Source: Balanoglossus misakiensis
Lineage: Eukaryota > Hemichordata
Reading direction: 5' to 3'
NCBI GenBank assembly: GCA_040954595.2
Contig: CM082582.2
Location: forward strand, 11,966,001-12,030,000
Length of the DNA: 64,000 bases
Below the pieces are notes generated by a model. That model ran no database searches. It saw nothing but the letters and a program-made list of their open reading frames with translations, and was not told where the DNA came from. Shown here piece after piece: positions 11,240-23,495 of this stretch (its first letter is position 1; each line of letters opens with the position of its first letter). Both the position numbers and the translations under genes were made by a program.

Positions 11240-14200
11240 CTATGTTCCCACGGCGCCGGATTCCAGAGCGGTGTTGATGGCGTAGTCATGGAGATACATC
11301 ATGATGGCGACTGGCTGTCCAATGATGATCGACAGCCACACACACATGTTGCTGTACATAGGCGAGAAACCGTTCACCCAGGAAACAGCATAAGCCAGAG
11401 GTACCTGCAGAGAAAATGACAATGGTTACTCTCATGCTACTTATGTGTTTACTAGAATTTGTGAATGGCAATCTCCCACACGCCACGTGACAAAGTGTGC
11501 TGTGAATTAAGAACTGATTGCCGTACCTGCATTAGCATGCCCGTGAAGGCCCATAATTTCCACATGTGCAGAGGTACACTCACAAGGTACTGTATGCATA
11601 GAGAGAAAAATATATTCATGTCACATCGACTGCCAAGCATGAGTGTTTTAGTGTGTATGACAATCAGTCTGACTGACTGACTAACTGATTTGGCATGCTA
11701 GCAAAATCTATACAGCAAGTTTCTCTACTCACCTCATGAAAGAATGCTGACAGGGCAAACACAGCAATTTTGGCTGTAGTTTTGCTGTAACCCTTTGCAA
11801 GCAGTGGTTTGTACAAGTGTCTGTGTCCCCATCTGTGAACTGGAATGTTCCAGTTCTGCCAAAAGTACTGGATTGTTTCAGAATTCCTGGCAAATCATAA
11901 AATAAACCAGTTACCAAAGGCGACATAGTTAACGATAGACAGTCATATTCCAAGGGACATTGACAGAACAACTAAGAAATCAGTTTCAATCCTTACCACC
12001 AATCTCTGTAGAATTGTCGATCTCCAAATCGGAGCACCTCTGCAAGCACATTCAGGCAAGAATGGAAATACCAGTAGAAGAATATCAACCAGATGAAATG
12101 ATTGGGAACCTGAAGAGGAAAAGATGAAAAATTGTTGCAGCATTCACAACTGTTTACAATCTCAGTAACAACAAATTGCATTGGTTGTTGAAACAGTGAG
12201 TTTGCTACAATATCTATGTAAGTAGCGAATGGCCACACATTACTTTGTGTTCTTTTAAAGCTTACTATATACTTACAGCTAACTTCATGATCCGTTCCAA
12301 ACATCTCGACAAATCCATTTCCTAAAATTAAAATAAAATATAGTTGTCATTTACTTAAACCTACTTATTTTGATAACTTTAGGGGTCAGAGTGCTGAGGT
12401 TGGTTTTATTAGAAAGCAGGACAAGTACTTACAGTAAATGGTTTCATGGCGTTTGTAACAGTCGGCACTATCCACTAGAAAAAATAATCACGATAATGAA
12501 AAGGTAAGAAATGAAATACATAATTGTAGCAGTCAAGCTATGAAAAATGCATCTGACAGTTCTACACGCAGGTCTCTATATTCATGTGGTCACTTAATAT
12601 CTTTTAGAAATCTTTAAAGAAGTGTCTGTACCTGTTGGATAAGTCCAAGCATGACCTGACCAAGGAACAACTAAAGAAAGAAAGAAAACAAAACATAAGA
12701 CGGACTGCACCTTGTGGATAAATTTCAGAAAAGTAAACACACGTACAAAAATATATTGAAGTGAATAGATTGTCAATTTCTTACCATTTCTATGCATCTA
12801 CGAATCAAAAACCTCTTGCGGATTCGTTCAGATCTGGGAAAGTTCAGTTCGTAACATAGGGTCGGTGTAAACATGAAGTAGTAGAGATCTTGAACAGAAA
12901 AAATAATCATGGTAAAGATAATACCCCATATCATACTGCAAAACAAACTGATCTACATAAGAAGTTAGGTAAAAATGTTTTATTCTTGAATCAACTTTGG
13001 AAGAAACTGGTACAGGCCACCATTGTGTCTTACCTTTTAAGGTCAAGTTGTTAGGATATTGCACAAATTTGCTTCTGGTTTCAATCTTACCATTGGCAAA
13101 TTCTATACCTCCTGAAAAATTAAGGTTAGAGTTTCAGACATCATGTGTTTTAAAATTTCCAGGGAAAGTTTAGACAGCAATGAATCTTGCTTTGATCAGT
13201 ATGTGGCTTAAGATATACAGACAAACACTGAAAGAATGAGACATCAAAATCTTCTTTTTCTCAGTATTGCAATGTCTCGTATAAAATGCTTTTCATGAAA
13301 TACTGTTTCTACATTGTCGCCTACCATCTGATTTCGTTCGAGTTCTGTGTCTGCGTGGATGTCCCTTTCTCGGTTTTTCCGGACTCAGTTTCTCCCGGCA
13401 CCATTTGTTAACCATGGCGTAGGAAATCAACTTCATGAACTGAATGGAATAGATACCCAGGGCAATGAAGGCTCCGACTGAAACGACAAAACATTATATT
13501 TGGAGTTGACATAGAAACGACATCCTGTAAGGTCAAAGTTCAGAGGCCATCTTTGTTATTTGTAAGTTTGAATCTGACATATTCACAAAGTAAAAAATAA
13601 TGACCTTACTTGGGTTAGGTTTGACTTTGGTGATTACAACCACTGGGAAGATAAGGACAGTCATGACGTTGAAGATATGCAGAAGTTTGCCCATTTTTTC
13701 TGACATTTGTTTCTGCAAACAGGAAAAAAAGTACAAAAATCACGTCAACTTTTATCTCTGCATTTGTGATACTGTAACTGTACTGTCAAGGCACAAGCAC
13801 AGTTGATTTTGTGGTCTGAAAATCAAGATTGCCCGTAATCACATGTATCAGTTGCATTGATTGCATGTAATCCTAGTCTACTTATAAGTTCATCAAACTA
13901 TAGACCTGTTTCAGAACTGGGTCACATAATCAAGTAATTCAGGCCAACTTAAATAGAACACAGGAACACAAACTTTCAAACTATTCATTTTTGTGATTAC
14001 ATAAACATAAGTAATCAAAGAATTTAATCTGAACAATGAAATTCTCAAAGTATTGTTTGCAGGAGTCATTCTTTGGGTCCAAGTGAAGCAATTATGGCAA
14101 GAAACGCCACAGATGGTCAAACAGATTTGATGATAGTTGCACAAATCTGTATGTGATCTCACCTTAGATAGCATGACTTCAATGACAAAGCTGATCAGTA

Positions 14201-15735
14201 TGAAGACGTTGGAAGCTGGGAAAGGAGAAATGGAAAAGTTCCATTATTAATGACAAATCAGACATTTTTGATTCAATTTTATTGCCTTAACAATAACATG
14301 CTTCTACTTACTCAGCATAAGTATTGCATTGGGCCAACTGTGGACATCATTTGCACCAAAGACGTACAAAATCTTCACCGGGTCAACCAGAATGCCATAC
14401 CTGAAAAATAGGAGTTTTTCATTCACTCACTTTACCAAGGTCATACCAGGGTCAACAGCACCCATACTGAAGGGGTATATGCCTGACACCAGACCTGTGA
14501 CTGCCATGAAGTATGTGGCTATATTATATTGTAAATGAAAATAGATATGACATACTTGATGAAATTTTCTAAGACCAGTCTTGCATTGGCCATACCCTGC
14601 AAAGAAATAAGAATATATAAATTCCAGTGAGTCAGAGTATAACACTTAATTCATTTCTTTCTCACAGTACAACCTACTTTAAGGTCACAAGTTCATTGTC
14701 AAAGTTCACTACTGAGTAAATGACCTTAGTGTGGAAGCAGATTAACCTTGCAGTGTCAAACTTCAGGGTTCAAGTAAGCTCGTTTTTAGATAATATTTAC
14801 TTTCAGTCAGATTTTAAAATCACCATTGCCTTGGTGTTGTTTACTATCACATGTTTTCTGAATACGCACTGGTGACTTCGCAGTATCTTCCAACTCATTT
14901 CGACATAGTTTTGTGAATCACCAGTGATAGCTTTATCTCCAGCTCCAACTGATAACTCTTTACATTGTGACCCTTGACCTCAATCTGCCATATGTACAAC
15001 TGAAATAGCTTATAATTGACACTGGGTGTGGACAGATGTTGGTTTCATGAGTAAATCTAATTACTGAGACAGATCATTTCCTGTGGCATCATGAAATCAA
15101 CAGCTTAGGAACAAAATCTGACAATTCTTTCAAATATTTCACTTACCAAGAGGACAACGCAAAGATTAAGGATTCCACGGTAGTTAGTCCAACCACTTGC
15201 TGAACTTAGAAGTGAATCTTGCTGCTGATGAATTCTATGATAGTTAAATTGAGAAAAATTACATATTTAATAGGCATTTGCTGCTGATCAATAATTCTAT
15301 AACAATTCTAACATTTTATAAAAATCAATTATTGATTAAAAAATTTCAATATATACACTATATACAGTACACTATTTGTAAACAAGTAATAACCCTAGAG
15401 AAACAATGAGTATGATATGATTGTATGCAGCAGGCTGTTGTACTTGGTTTAATAGTATGATGTTGTCAGCCTCATCAATGGATATGCATCAATGGATGGA
15501 GTGACTTCACATCATGTTTCCGATCTTCTGAGTGAACTTAGAGTGACACTTACGGCTGATCTGGTTGTAAAGCTCTTTCCTTTTCTTCCTCTCTCAGGGT
15601 TTCTTCCACTTCGTTCGTTGAATGAATTCTTCGCAGTTTAGCATTAGGCGATCTGGCAGCCAGGCCAGCTGTATTCCCTCCGTCCTTTCTATGCCTCAGC
15701 CGGGGACTCCGTCGCCGCGCGTCCGAATCCGACAT
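11240..15735 (-). CDS. DGAT1: Diacylglycerol O-acyltransferase 1, paralog B (16 exons, 503 aa)
   Basis: Second complete DGAT1 gene, with the same role in triacylglycerol synthesis in the ER. Exons 5' to 3': 15554-15735, 15147-15234, 14556-14596, 14312-14400, 14163-14215, 13610-13712, 13325-13477, 13034-13111, 12785-12888, 12632-12670, 12433-12474, 12277-12321, 11997-12109, 11733-11886, 11527-11589, 11240-11404. All junctions are GT-AG. The N-terminus is arginine-rich ([17 protein letters not shown]) and longer than in paralog A. FYRDWWN is at about 372-378, QNWNIPVH follows, and the catalytic FHE histidine is H427. Exon 11733-11886 (154 nt) is the exact fusion of the two paralog-A exons 1712-1777 and 1475-1562 (66 + 88 nt), so the copies differ by one intron. 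This copy resembles the human sequence more closely around the motifs (for example [15 protein letters not shown]). It is head to head with TBC1D20. Confidence 0.94.
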
Positions 15736-16480
15736 TTTACACTAAATCGTTCGTCTCCTCTACGTTTGTCACCCTCCGATCGGGTCGGAGCTTAGTTCTG
15801 GTGTCCAGTGCAACTAAACTGTACGAGGACGTTGACACTGACTGTTGCTGAGCTTCCAGACAAATGACCTCAATCGACCTCTCACCGAAACCTTACAACA
15901 GCGAATCAGCTGTCGGTCACGTGAACAAAATACATAGCACCCCTAACTTGTGCATTCCGTGTTTTGGGCAAGATTTACATGTACTAGTATTTGAATAATT
16001 ATTCTCGTCATTTTAAAGCCAGTCCGAGTATTGGCAAATTGTACGCGAACTTATTGCAGGTTTGAAGGTTTTTCTTTTCTTTCCAAAACCATTAAAAAGT
16101 GCGAGATATGATTCAACGCTGACTTGGTGGGCCTGTTAACCATGATGCAATTTGCAAAATGGCTGCTCGCATGGAAGCGAAAACGACACGACATGATCAT
16201 TAGATTTGGAGATGGGAGTGTTTTTGCCTAAATATTATATTATAGGCGATCAAGAAATCCGTGCGGATGTCGGCATTGCTTCGGAGTCACGACTAAGTAG
16301 CACGTCCTCCATTCATACTTCTTGGCTGGCGTAAAGTGTAATGTTTTGAACAAAAGAACGGTCATTGTGTTACGACACCTGTCAAACGCACCGGCAAATC
16401 GTTTTTGATTGATAGTCATCGTTAACGTGTTGACGCTATTCGCAAAAACTTTACGTTGGTATGCTCCCCAATGAACGTCT
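15736..16480. promoter_or_regulatory. Divergent promoter region, DGAT1-B / TBC1D20
   Basis: About 0.75 kb lies between two opposed start codons and should contain both promoters and 5'UTRs. No TATA box or other strong element was recognised. Confidence 0.45.
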
Positions 16481-18820
16481 ATGAATTCTAAGAGAAAAAG
16501 TAGGAGTTTGCTTCCAAAGAAACGTGGCGGCCCATCAGCATCACCGGCGAGATCGAGAGGCGCATCACCAGCAAAAGGTGGGTTTATCCCTTTTGTAAAA
16601 AAAGTTCAATGGAACCGTAAGTGCCACGCCGGCTGGTTCAAACATGGTCTGATGAAACTTCATTCATTTATAATCTGTATACTTCGCAGTTGATGCCGAG
16701 TCCGGACGTAAGGCAAAATTGGTGTCCATCAACAAAGCGTTGCTTAGCGACCCGGTTGATGTGGCAACACTGAGAAAGCTGGCCATTAGCTATGGTGGAT
16801 TACTGACTGATGACATCCGCAGGAAAGCTTGGCCAAAACTTCTCAATGTTAACATCTTTGAAATTCCAAGTAAACCAGGCAAGTATATTTGTGATTGGAC
16901 GTACCATATGTGTTTATAAGCCAAGATTGACAAAAGAAGTGTTTCATCATTTAATTTAATAAAGAAGAAAGTTTATCGCAATACAGCGATAATTAAAGAT
17001 GAAATGAAATTCATTAATTTTGTTCCTTCATCAGATGCTGATGTGAGAAGTCACCGGGATTATCACCAAGTAGTTTTAGATGTCAATCGATCTTTGAGGC
17101 GATTCCCACCTGGTAAGGATTCTTTGCCCATTTTTGCATGTGTATAACTGATGTGATCACACAACTTCATACTGATGATTTCATTGGTTCACACTCTATC
17201 CCTCGTCTCCGCCAAGCCATACCCCCTAGCCTATTGTGGATTCGGACAGTGATAGGGTGTTTTGTTCCTTTCTGACCTGCAGGGATGCGAGATGACCAGA
17301 GACAAGTATTACAAGAACAGCTGATAAATGTGATCGTCAGGGTTCTAATCAGAAACCCACAGCTTCATTACTATCAGGTCAGTGTGACACCCAGAGTAAA
17401 AAGCACAATCTGGTTTTAATAGTTATTTCATACTCCTCATAATTGACCCATGTTCTGTTTTACATTCGTGCGTTTTTCTCCTTGCTAGGGTTATCATGAC
17501 ATCTGTATAACATTCCTTTTAGTGGTAGGACAAGATTTGGCGTTCGCCTTGATTGAAAAACTTTCAACACATCACCTCAGGTAGGTGTAGCAGTTCATTA
17601 AAATTAAAATATCATGCTGGCCTTGTGATACAAGTCTTTGTCACTTTTTCATATAATTATAATTATTCTTCTGATCACTTTTCAGAGACTTCATGGATTC
17701 GACCATGGACAGTACTAAACATATGTTAAATTATTTATTACCAATTATTGGCAAAGCAAATCCTGAATTGAGAGATTTCATGGAAAGGTATGCTACTGTC
17801 ATCTATTGTAGTTTTCTGATCTTATGAATTGTCAGCTGTGTTTTGCCATTGCAGGTGTTTATATTGATATGAGTGCATAGATCTGTGAAATGTTCAACTG
17901 ATTTAACATCATCACATTCTTTCATTTCAGGTCAGATGTTGGTACGATATTTGCCCTTGCGTGGTTGATCACTTGGTACGGCCATGTCCTTTCTGATTTC
18001 CGTAGTGTGGTGCGGTTGTATGATTTCTTCTTGGCCTGTCACCCACTCATGCCCGTCTACCTGTCCTCAGCAGTAAGTTCAGACACATTATATTGGATCA
18101 TGTAGCATTGGAGTCGTAGATCCTGAAAATTATTCGTGGATGAATCTGTAGACTTTCAAATCAAACTGATTTTCCAACCATTGACTGATATGTCTTCTGT
18201 TACACAGATAGTGTTGCACAGAGAGAAGGAAGTTCTGGCCGGTGAATGTGAAATGACCTACGTCCACAGCCTGCTGTCCAAGATACCACAGAATTTGCCA
18301 TTTGAACAGTTGATCAGCAGGGCTGGCGATCTCTTTGTACAGTATCCACCATCAGCATTGGCAAAAGAAGCACAGTTGCAGTACAAACAGAGGTAAATAT
18401 TTACACTATCTTAAATTGCGTTTTGCTCCCTAGGTGAGTGAGAAAAATCTCGTACAGACACCCTGAATTGCAAGATGGCAGATTTCTGCTTGCTGTTGCT
18501 GACGGGGTGTCAACAGCATATTGTATGTGTTAATATAATATTGAGATAATTATTAATTTAATATTGTGCGTCTCGTCGTATTTTCCAGTTCAACCTTGTC
18601 CAAACACAGTGATTTTGAGAAGACGTCTCTCAACCAGAGACCGGACACTGTGTTGCGACTCAGGAAGAGGCAACTGGCCGAACGTCGAAAGCAGTTGACG
18701 CCCAATGGCCTGGATGAGAAGGACCACAGCGCCATTATGAAAGTTGCAGTGTGGGCGTTGACTGCATCAGTTGGTGCTGCCATATTTGCTGTGTTGAACA
18801 CTGCAGCAGAATGGATGTGA
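16481..18820 (+). CDS. TBC1D20: TBC1 domain family member 20, Rab1 GTPase-activating protein (9 exons, 403 aa)
   Basis: TBC1D20 is an ER-anchored GAP for RAB1 (and RAB18-linked functions) acting in ER-to-Golgi traffic. Exons: 16481-16577, 16690-16878, 17035-17112, 17283-17377, 17489-17580, 17686-17787, 17931-18072, 18208-18392, 18589-18820. The product is 403 residues, the same as human. The TBC domain fills about residues 60-320, with the arginine finger in LDVNRSLRRF (R114) and the glutamine finger in HYYQGYHD (Q153). These sit exactly nine residues after the human R105 and Q144. A C-terminal hydrophobic helix (from about 374) fits the tail anchor. The intron after exon 2 uses a GC donor (GCAAGT at 16879). 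A plus-strand AATAAA at 19153-19158 is a likely polyadenylation signal. Confidence 0.96.
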
Positions 18821-21800
18821 AGACATGGTGCACTGTGCTTTTCATGGCACTTCTCTCATTACACTGTCGTATTTGTATTTTGCTAGACCACACTGCCAAC
18901 TGTGGAGGGCTCAGTCCAAGGCTTAGAAGCCTGACAAGTGATAGCGTCTGGATATATGGTGTATACAAACATACAAATACACAGCCATATTATCACACTT
19001 TTAACGAGGGTATGAAAAATCAGTTCTAGGACAGTCACCCCCTGGAAATCACCCATTGGCCCAACACTGCCCCTGCCCCTAAACCCAGCCCTGACTAATA
19101 TGAGTGGGGAAAAGTCTGGGTAGTAAATGACCTTTAACCTCTTTTTTAACACAATAAATCTAGAATAGAGTACATGTACAGTTCAATGTCTGTTTCACAA
19201 GATACACAATCCATCATTCCTGGGTGATTTGGTACTTTGTTACATTATCTTCGACTCTGAAAAACTAGACATCCTAACAAGTCTAAAGGTAACCCAGTAC
19301 ACCCCCATATACATGTATTTGGGTTAAACCATACCATTGAAAACGGTGGGATGGCGTTCCAAAAGATTTGCGGTGAAGGGGTGGAATCAAGCTTGAGACT
19401 CTCACACAAACCTCTGACGTGATCAAAATCAGTAAAACCAACTCTATCATTTCAACAGAACATATGCAACAGAAAATGTAATAATTTTTTGTCACAACAC
19501 TTTCAAAAAGCAAAGCAAGTCGAAGTGTTGTGCGTGCATTTACAGCCTGTTATAGGTTAGAGAGCTTTGAATATCATTTAGTCGATACTACGCAAATAGG
19601 AAACATGAAAGCTTTGTCTAGTGGACTGAGTCTGCGCTGTGTTAGGGTGTGTGTCAACAGATCTGCATGAGAGCAGAAGTAGAGAAAATCCTTGTCATTA
19701 TGCGCGAGTTCAACCCTGCCATTGGAACCTCGTCAACTTTAACAGTCAACTTTTGTAGGGTTGGATGTGAGGGGCAAATGTGTCATTTTTAATCTCTTTT
19801 GCACGCGCCTGAGTATTTTCAATTTGATGAGAAAGTGCAAAGATTCAAGCGCTCACCCCATTTACAATAAGTATGCACAAAGATTCATGTCTCGTCATCA
19901 GAATCATCTGTACAGTTGTGAATGGGTTTGTGAAATGTGCGTCGTGTTTGAGCAATGGATCTTCACAGAATCTCAGTGTGTGCTTGTATCATCTGACATA
20001 TCAATTTGCAAAACGAGAGAGAGAGTGTGTGTGTGTGATTATCTATCATGTCAGATTTTTTATATATGGTCAAGATTTACTCATCAGATTTTAGCATTGG
20101 TGATAGCACACAGTAGTTTGATTGTATTGAAGTAAAATGTGGTTTGTCTATGTCCCTCTTGCTTAGTTCATCGGGATTTGCATCCGTGTACACAGTGCTT
20201 GGCATACACCACTAGTCATAGAAACTTGTAGTTAAGCAGTGTTGATCTACAGAAGTCTGAGAAGATAGAAAATACTCAAAGATTAATTATTAATTATGTC
20301 TCAGTAGTAACTATAGTATTTAGGGCATTTCTTTTTGTTACCATAACAACCAGTTGCCTGTAGCAAGCAATTCACGAACAAGACATATCCCCTTACATTT
20401 TAAAATCTTGATTCCCCTAAACACTTAAACGCGTGCAATGTTGTGAAATATTTTTAAGTTATGTGCTTTCTTGTAATTTATATTTTAAATTTGTATATTG
20501 TGATAATCTATATGTGTAGTTGAAAAACGGCACTGACATGCAATTTCTATAAACGCCTGTGTTAGTGGGTAGTGTATTGAAGTTTTCACAATTCCGGGGA
20601 GGGTGAATTAGATGGACTGTGGGAGGGGAGGTGGCCGATGTCATTCTGGGTTTATGTTTACGACAGGAATAAATAAGCGGTGATTAAAATGTGAGAATTA
20701 GTCTTGTTTCCTCTAAGCTCTTATTCTCAGTGGAGGCTAATCTAATGAGGTGAACGAACTGAGACTGGTTTAGCCATAAGTGTATCATTATCATCATTTC
20801 GACTCAACGATGATTTATAACAAGCACCGATGTTCCAAAGTTCCTCGCCCCCGGTTCATTGAAATTTTTGTTTCTCAAAATGATCATTCTATCTACAATG
20901 TTCAACATGAAGGCCTGTCGGTCTTAGGGCCTATATGTCGATAGTATTTGTTCGTTAAAATTAAGCAAATTTTGCGCATTTGCGTCGTGATGCGATAAAA
21001 TGGATAGATATGTGCCAAAATGAGTACGTGTACTTTCACGAAATGAGGAGTCTTGATGAAATCGCAAAATATTTGATACCACCGAATTAAAACACATGTC
21101 GGCGCGACAGACTCTCGAAATCGACTGAGTTAATCTTCGAACTTATAAGCAGAGAGTTTAAAATGACATACATATATACTACCAAGGTCGATGTAAGGTC
21201 AACGTGTTAAAACCGAGCTGTTAATATTTATCGTGTCTGTAACACCGTCATCTCACAGACAGTTCCAAAGTTTATTCACCCAGATAAATCGCAGTTTCAT
21301 CTCCGATCTTCCCCTGGTCGAGAATTTGTTAACGTCCACGAGTATTATGCGACAAATTTATAATAACCTTTGTTTAATAAAACACAAATATATCTATATG
21401 TAAAAAATAATAGATCCGCGGAAGATTATCCGGTATTTACAAAAAGTTCGTTGACAGTCATCCGTGAACGCTTCTAACCTTTTGTTGTTTTTAGGTCTAG
21501 GACTTTTTAAGGACGGTCTCATTTCGTCGTCCATGGGGTGTGAGTTTGCTAGAGGTTCAGTTAGTTTCGGAAAGTCGTGAAAAAAACAGGAACGGACATA
21601 ATGTGTCAGTTTACCTGTCTGTCTAAGCAACTCTCTCTCTCTCCCCTCATTTTCCACCATTTAGAGACCGTTAGCATAGACACAAGAAACCGTTATGTAA
21701 TACCAGGTGTTCGGGAGTGGGAGAGAAGGTAATTTTCAGTGACCCGAAATGTTGCTCCCCCACCCTTATTTCGGCAGGAAAATATGAAAAGTCCCTAACA

Positions 21801-21831
21801 TATACCGGATGGTTCATCGTTTCAGTTCAAA
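18821..21831. other. 3-kb non-coding stretch
   Basis: TBC1D20 3'UTR followed by intergenic DNA and the upstream region of the 3-beta-HSD-like gene. Two spaced AAGGTC words occur near 21185-21203 (aaggtcgatgtaaggtca). A further AATAAA lies near 20669. No gene, RNA or transposon was recognised. Confidence 0.5.
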
Positions 21832-22941
21832 ATGGAGCTCAGCGGGAGCACAGTCCTTGTCACCGGCGCTGCCGGCTTTCTTGGCCAACACATCGTCAGA
21901 CTTTTGGCTGACAAAAACATGGTGCGAGAAATTCGCTCCTTCGACATCCGACCGTTCGACATCGCCAGCGTCGCTCCCAAAAGCTCCTCGGTCAGATTTC
22001 GTCACATCTGCGGTGACATCACCAAACCACAGGACATCGCAAGAGCTTGCGTGGACATCGATGTGGTTTTCCACGTCGCCGCATTTATTGACGTGACTCT
22101 GATGCCCGACAGAAAGAAAATGGATGCGATCAACATCCAGGGCACTCGCAATGTCGTGCAGGCCTGCATCGAGAATGGTGTGTCGACGCTGATCGGTACT
22201 AGCAGTAGCAGCTCGATCAACGAAACCGTGCCGAGCCACTCCGTTGACAGCAGCAGTGAGCAAGCAACCCCCGACAATTTTTATTCTTTCTACTCGCAAT
22301 CGAAGTACGAGGCCGAACGCCTGGTCCTGAACGCAAACAAACGCGTCTGTAAAAATGGAAATGTCTTGAAAACCCTCGTGATCCGTCCGCTGCCGATGTA
22401 CGGCGAAGGCGACAACTACCACATGGTTAAACCTCTCAAAATCGTCAAGTCCCTTGGAGGGACTTTGATGAGAATTGGTTTCCGCAACACCAAGTACCAA
22501 ACCGCATACGCCGGCAACGTAGCATGGATGTACATCAAAGCGTGGCAGAAACTGGCCACATCAACAGGTGGTCGAGGAAACCATAGTGATGACGTATCCG
22601 GCAAGGCGTTCTACGGGACAGATGATACTCCGGGGGTAGACTATTTCGACTTCGTACGACCGTTGCTCGAATCCAGGGGGTACCGCCTTTCCAGAGTCAT
22701 CGTGTCATTCTGGTTGGTTTACTGCATAGTGGGGCTGATGGGAATGTTTTGCCTGGTGCTCAAACCCATCAAGAAGATCAACATGGATTTCACCAAGGAT
22801 TCGCTGTACGTCGCATGCCGGGAAGAGCATGACTTTGACCCGAAGCACTCAGAAATTCACCTGGATTACAAGCCTCCTTACACTCCAAAGGAAAGCCTTG
22901 AAAGAAGTTTGAGGTTTTACAGCACAGTCAACCTTGATTAA
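21832..22941 (+). CDS. 3-beta-hydroxysteroid dehydrogenase-like SDR, intronless (369 aa)
   Basis: An extended short-chain dehydrogenase of the 3-beta-HSD/isomerase family, probably oxidising a 3-beta-hydroxysteroid or related sterol with NAD. The single open frame is 369 residues, against 372 for human HSD3B1. The Rossmann motif TGAAGFLG is at about 11-18, an acidic residue after strand 2 (FDIRPFD) favours NAD, and the active-site YSQSK places Y154 and K158 at the same numbers as in human HSD3B1. A hydrophobic segment at about 288-311 matches the membrane helix of the family. The whole gene is one exon and its bases are richer in G+C than the flanking DNA, unlike its intron-rich neighbours. 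The exact substrate and orthology (HSD3B, HSD3B7, NSDHL-like) cannot be settled here. Confidence 0.9.
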   Translation: MELSGSTVLVTGAAGFLGQHIVRLLADKNMVREIRSFDIRPFDIASVAPKSSSVRFRHICGDITKPQDIARACVDIDVVFHVAAFIDVTLMPDRKKMDAINIQGTRNVVQACIENGVSTLIGTSSSSSINETVPSHSVDSSSEQATPDNFYSFYSQSKYEAERLVLNANKRVCKNGNVLKTLVIRPLPMYGEGDNYHMVKPLKIVKSLGGTLMRIGFRNTKYQTAYAGNVAWMYIKAWQKLATSTGGRGNHSDDVSGKAFYGTDDTPGVDYFDFVRPLLESRGYRLSRVIVSFWLVYCIVGLMGMFCLVLKPIKKINMDFTKDSLYVACREEHDFDPKHSEIHLDYKPPYTPKESLERSLRFYSTVNLD

Positions 22942-23495
22942 CTTTCTCTGGACATCACAATCAGTAAGCTTCGCGGTTTATAATCGCATTATCAAAATTT
23001 GCAGAAACTAATGCAATTAAACAGTTGATAAACTTTAAACATGACTGCAGGCGGTCATGATACATTCAGTGAACTAAAATATGACAATGAATGGTACACC
23101 GATCCATAAAAGATAAATGGGGACTTTTAGCTGTACAGTGATCGAAGTTATCTAAGTTTTACATGCATCGATAATGCTACTCGGATGATACAGGTGTAAT
23201 TCTTACTATGGAGAATTTTAAGTTTAAAATGATAGACTTTGGACTGATACCAATGGCTCAGATATGTAATCACTCAGTTTAATTCGTCTACCCCCAGAAA
23301 TCGGCGGTATGGTAAAAACAATAGTTAGGAAGTAATGTGAACATAGAGGGCGTACACTCCAAGGATACTGATAGATGACACGTTTATTTCTTAATTTGAC
23401 ATAAAATACAGTAACAAATAAAGTAAACTCTATCATTTATCTATCATCTTGGAAAAGGTGCTATCTTTTCCATTTTTTTCCAGTGGCTACAGCAT
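22942..23495. other. Convergent intergenic region
   Basis: Only 554 bp separates the HSD-like and FANCA stop codons. Plus-strand signals are ATTAAA at 23016-23021 and AATAAA at 23417-23422. A minus-strand AATAAA at 23383-23388 lies 108 bp after the FANCA stop. If the distal plus signal is used the two transcripts overlap at their ends. Confidence 0.5.

Noticed and set aside
21814-22500. 228-codon open frame on the minus strand
   Set aside because: Antisense of the 3-beta-HSD-like coding sequence; the plus frame has all the catalytic motifs.
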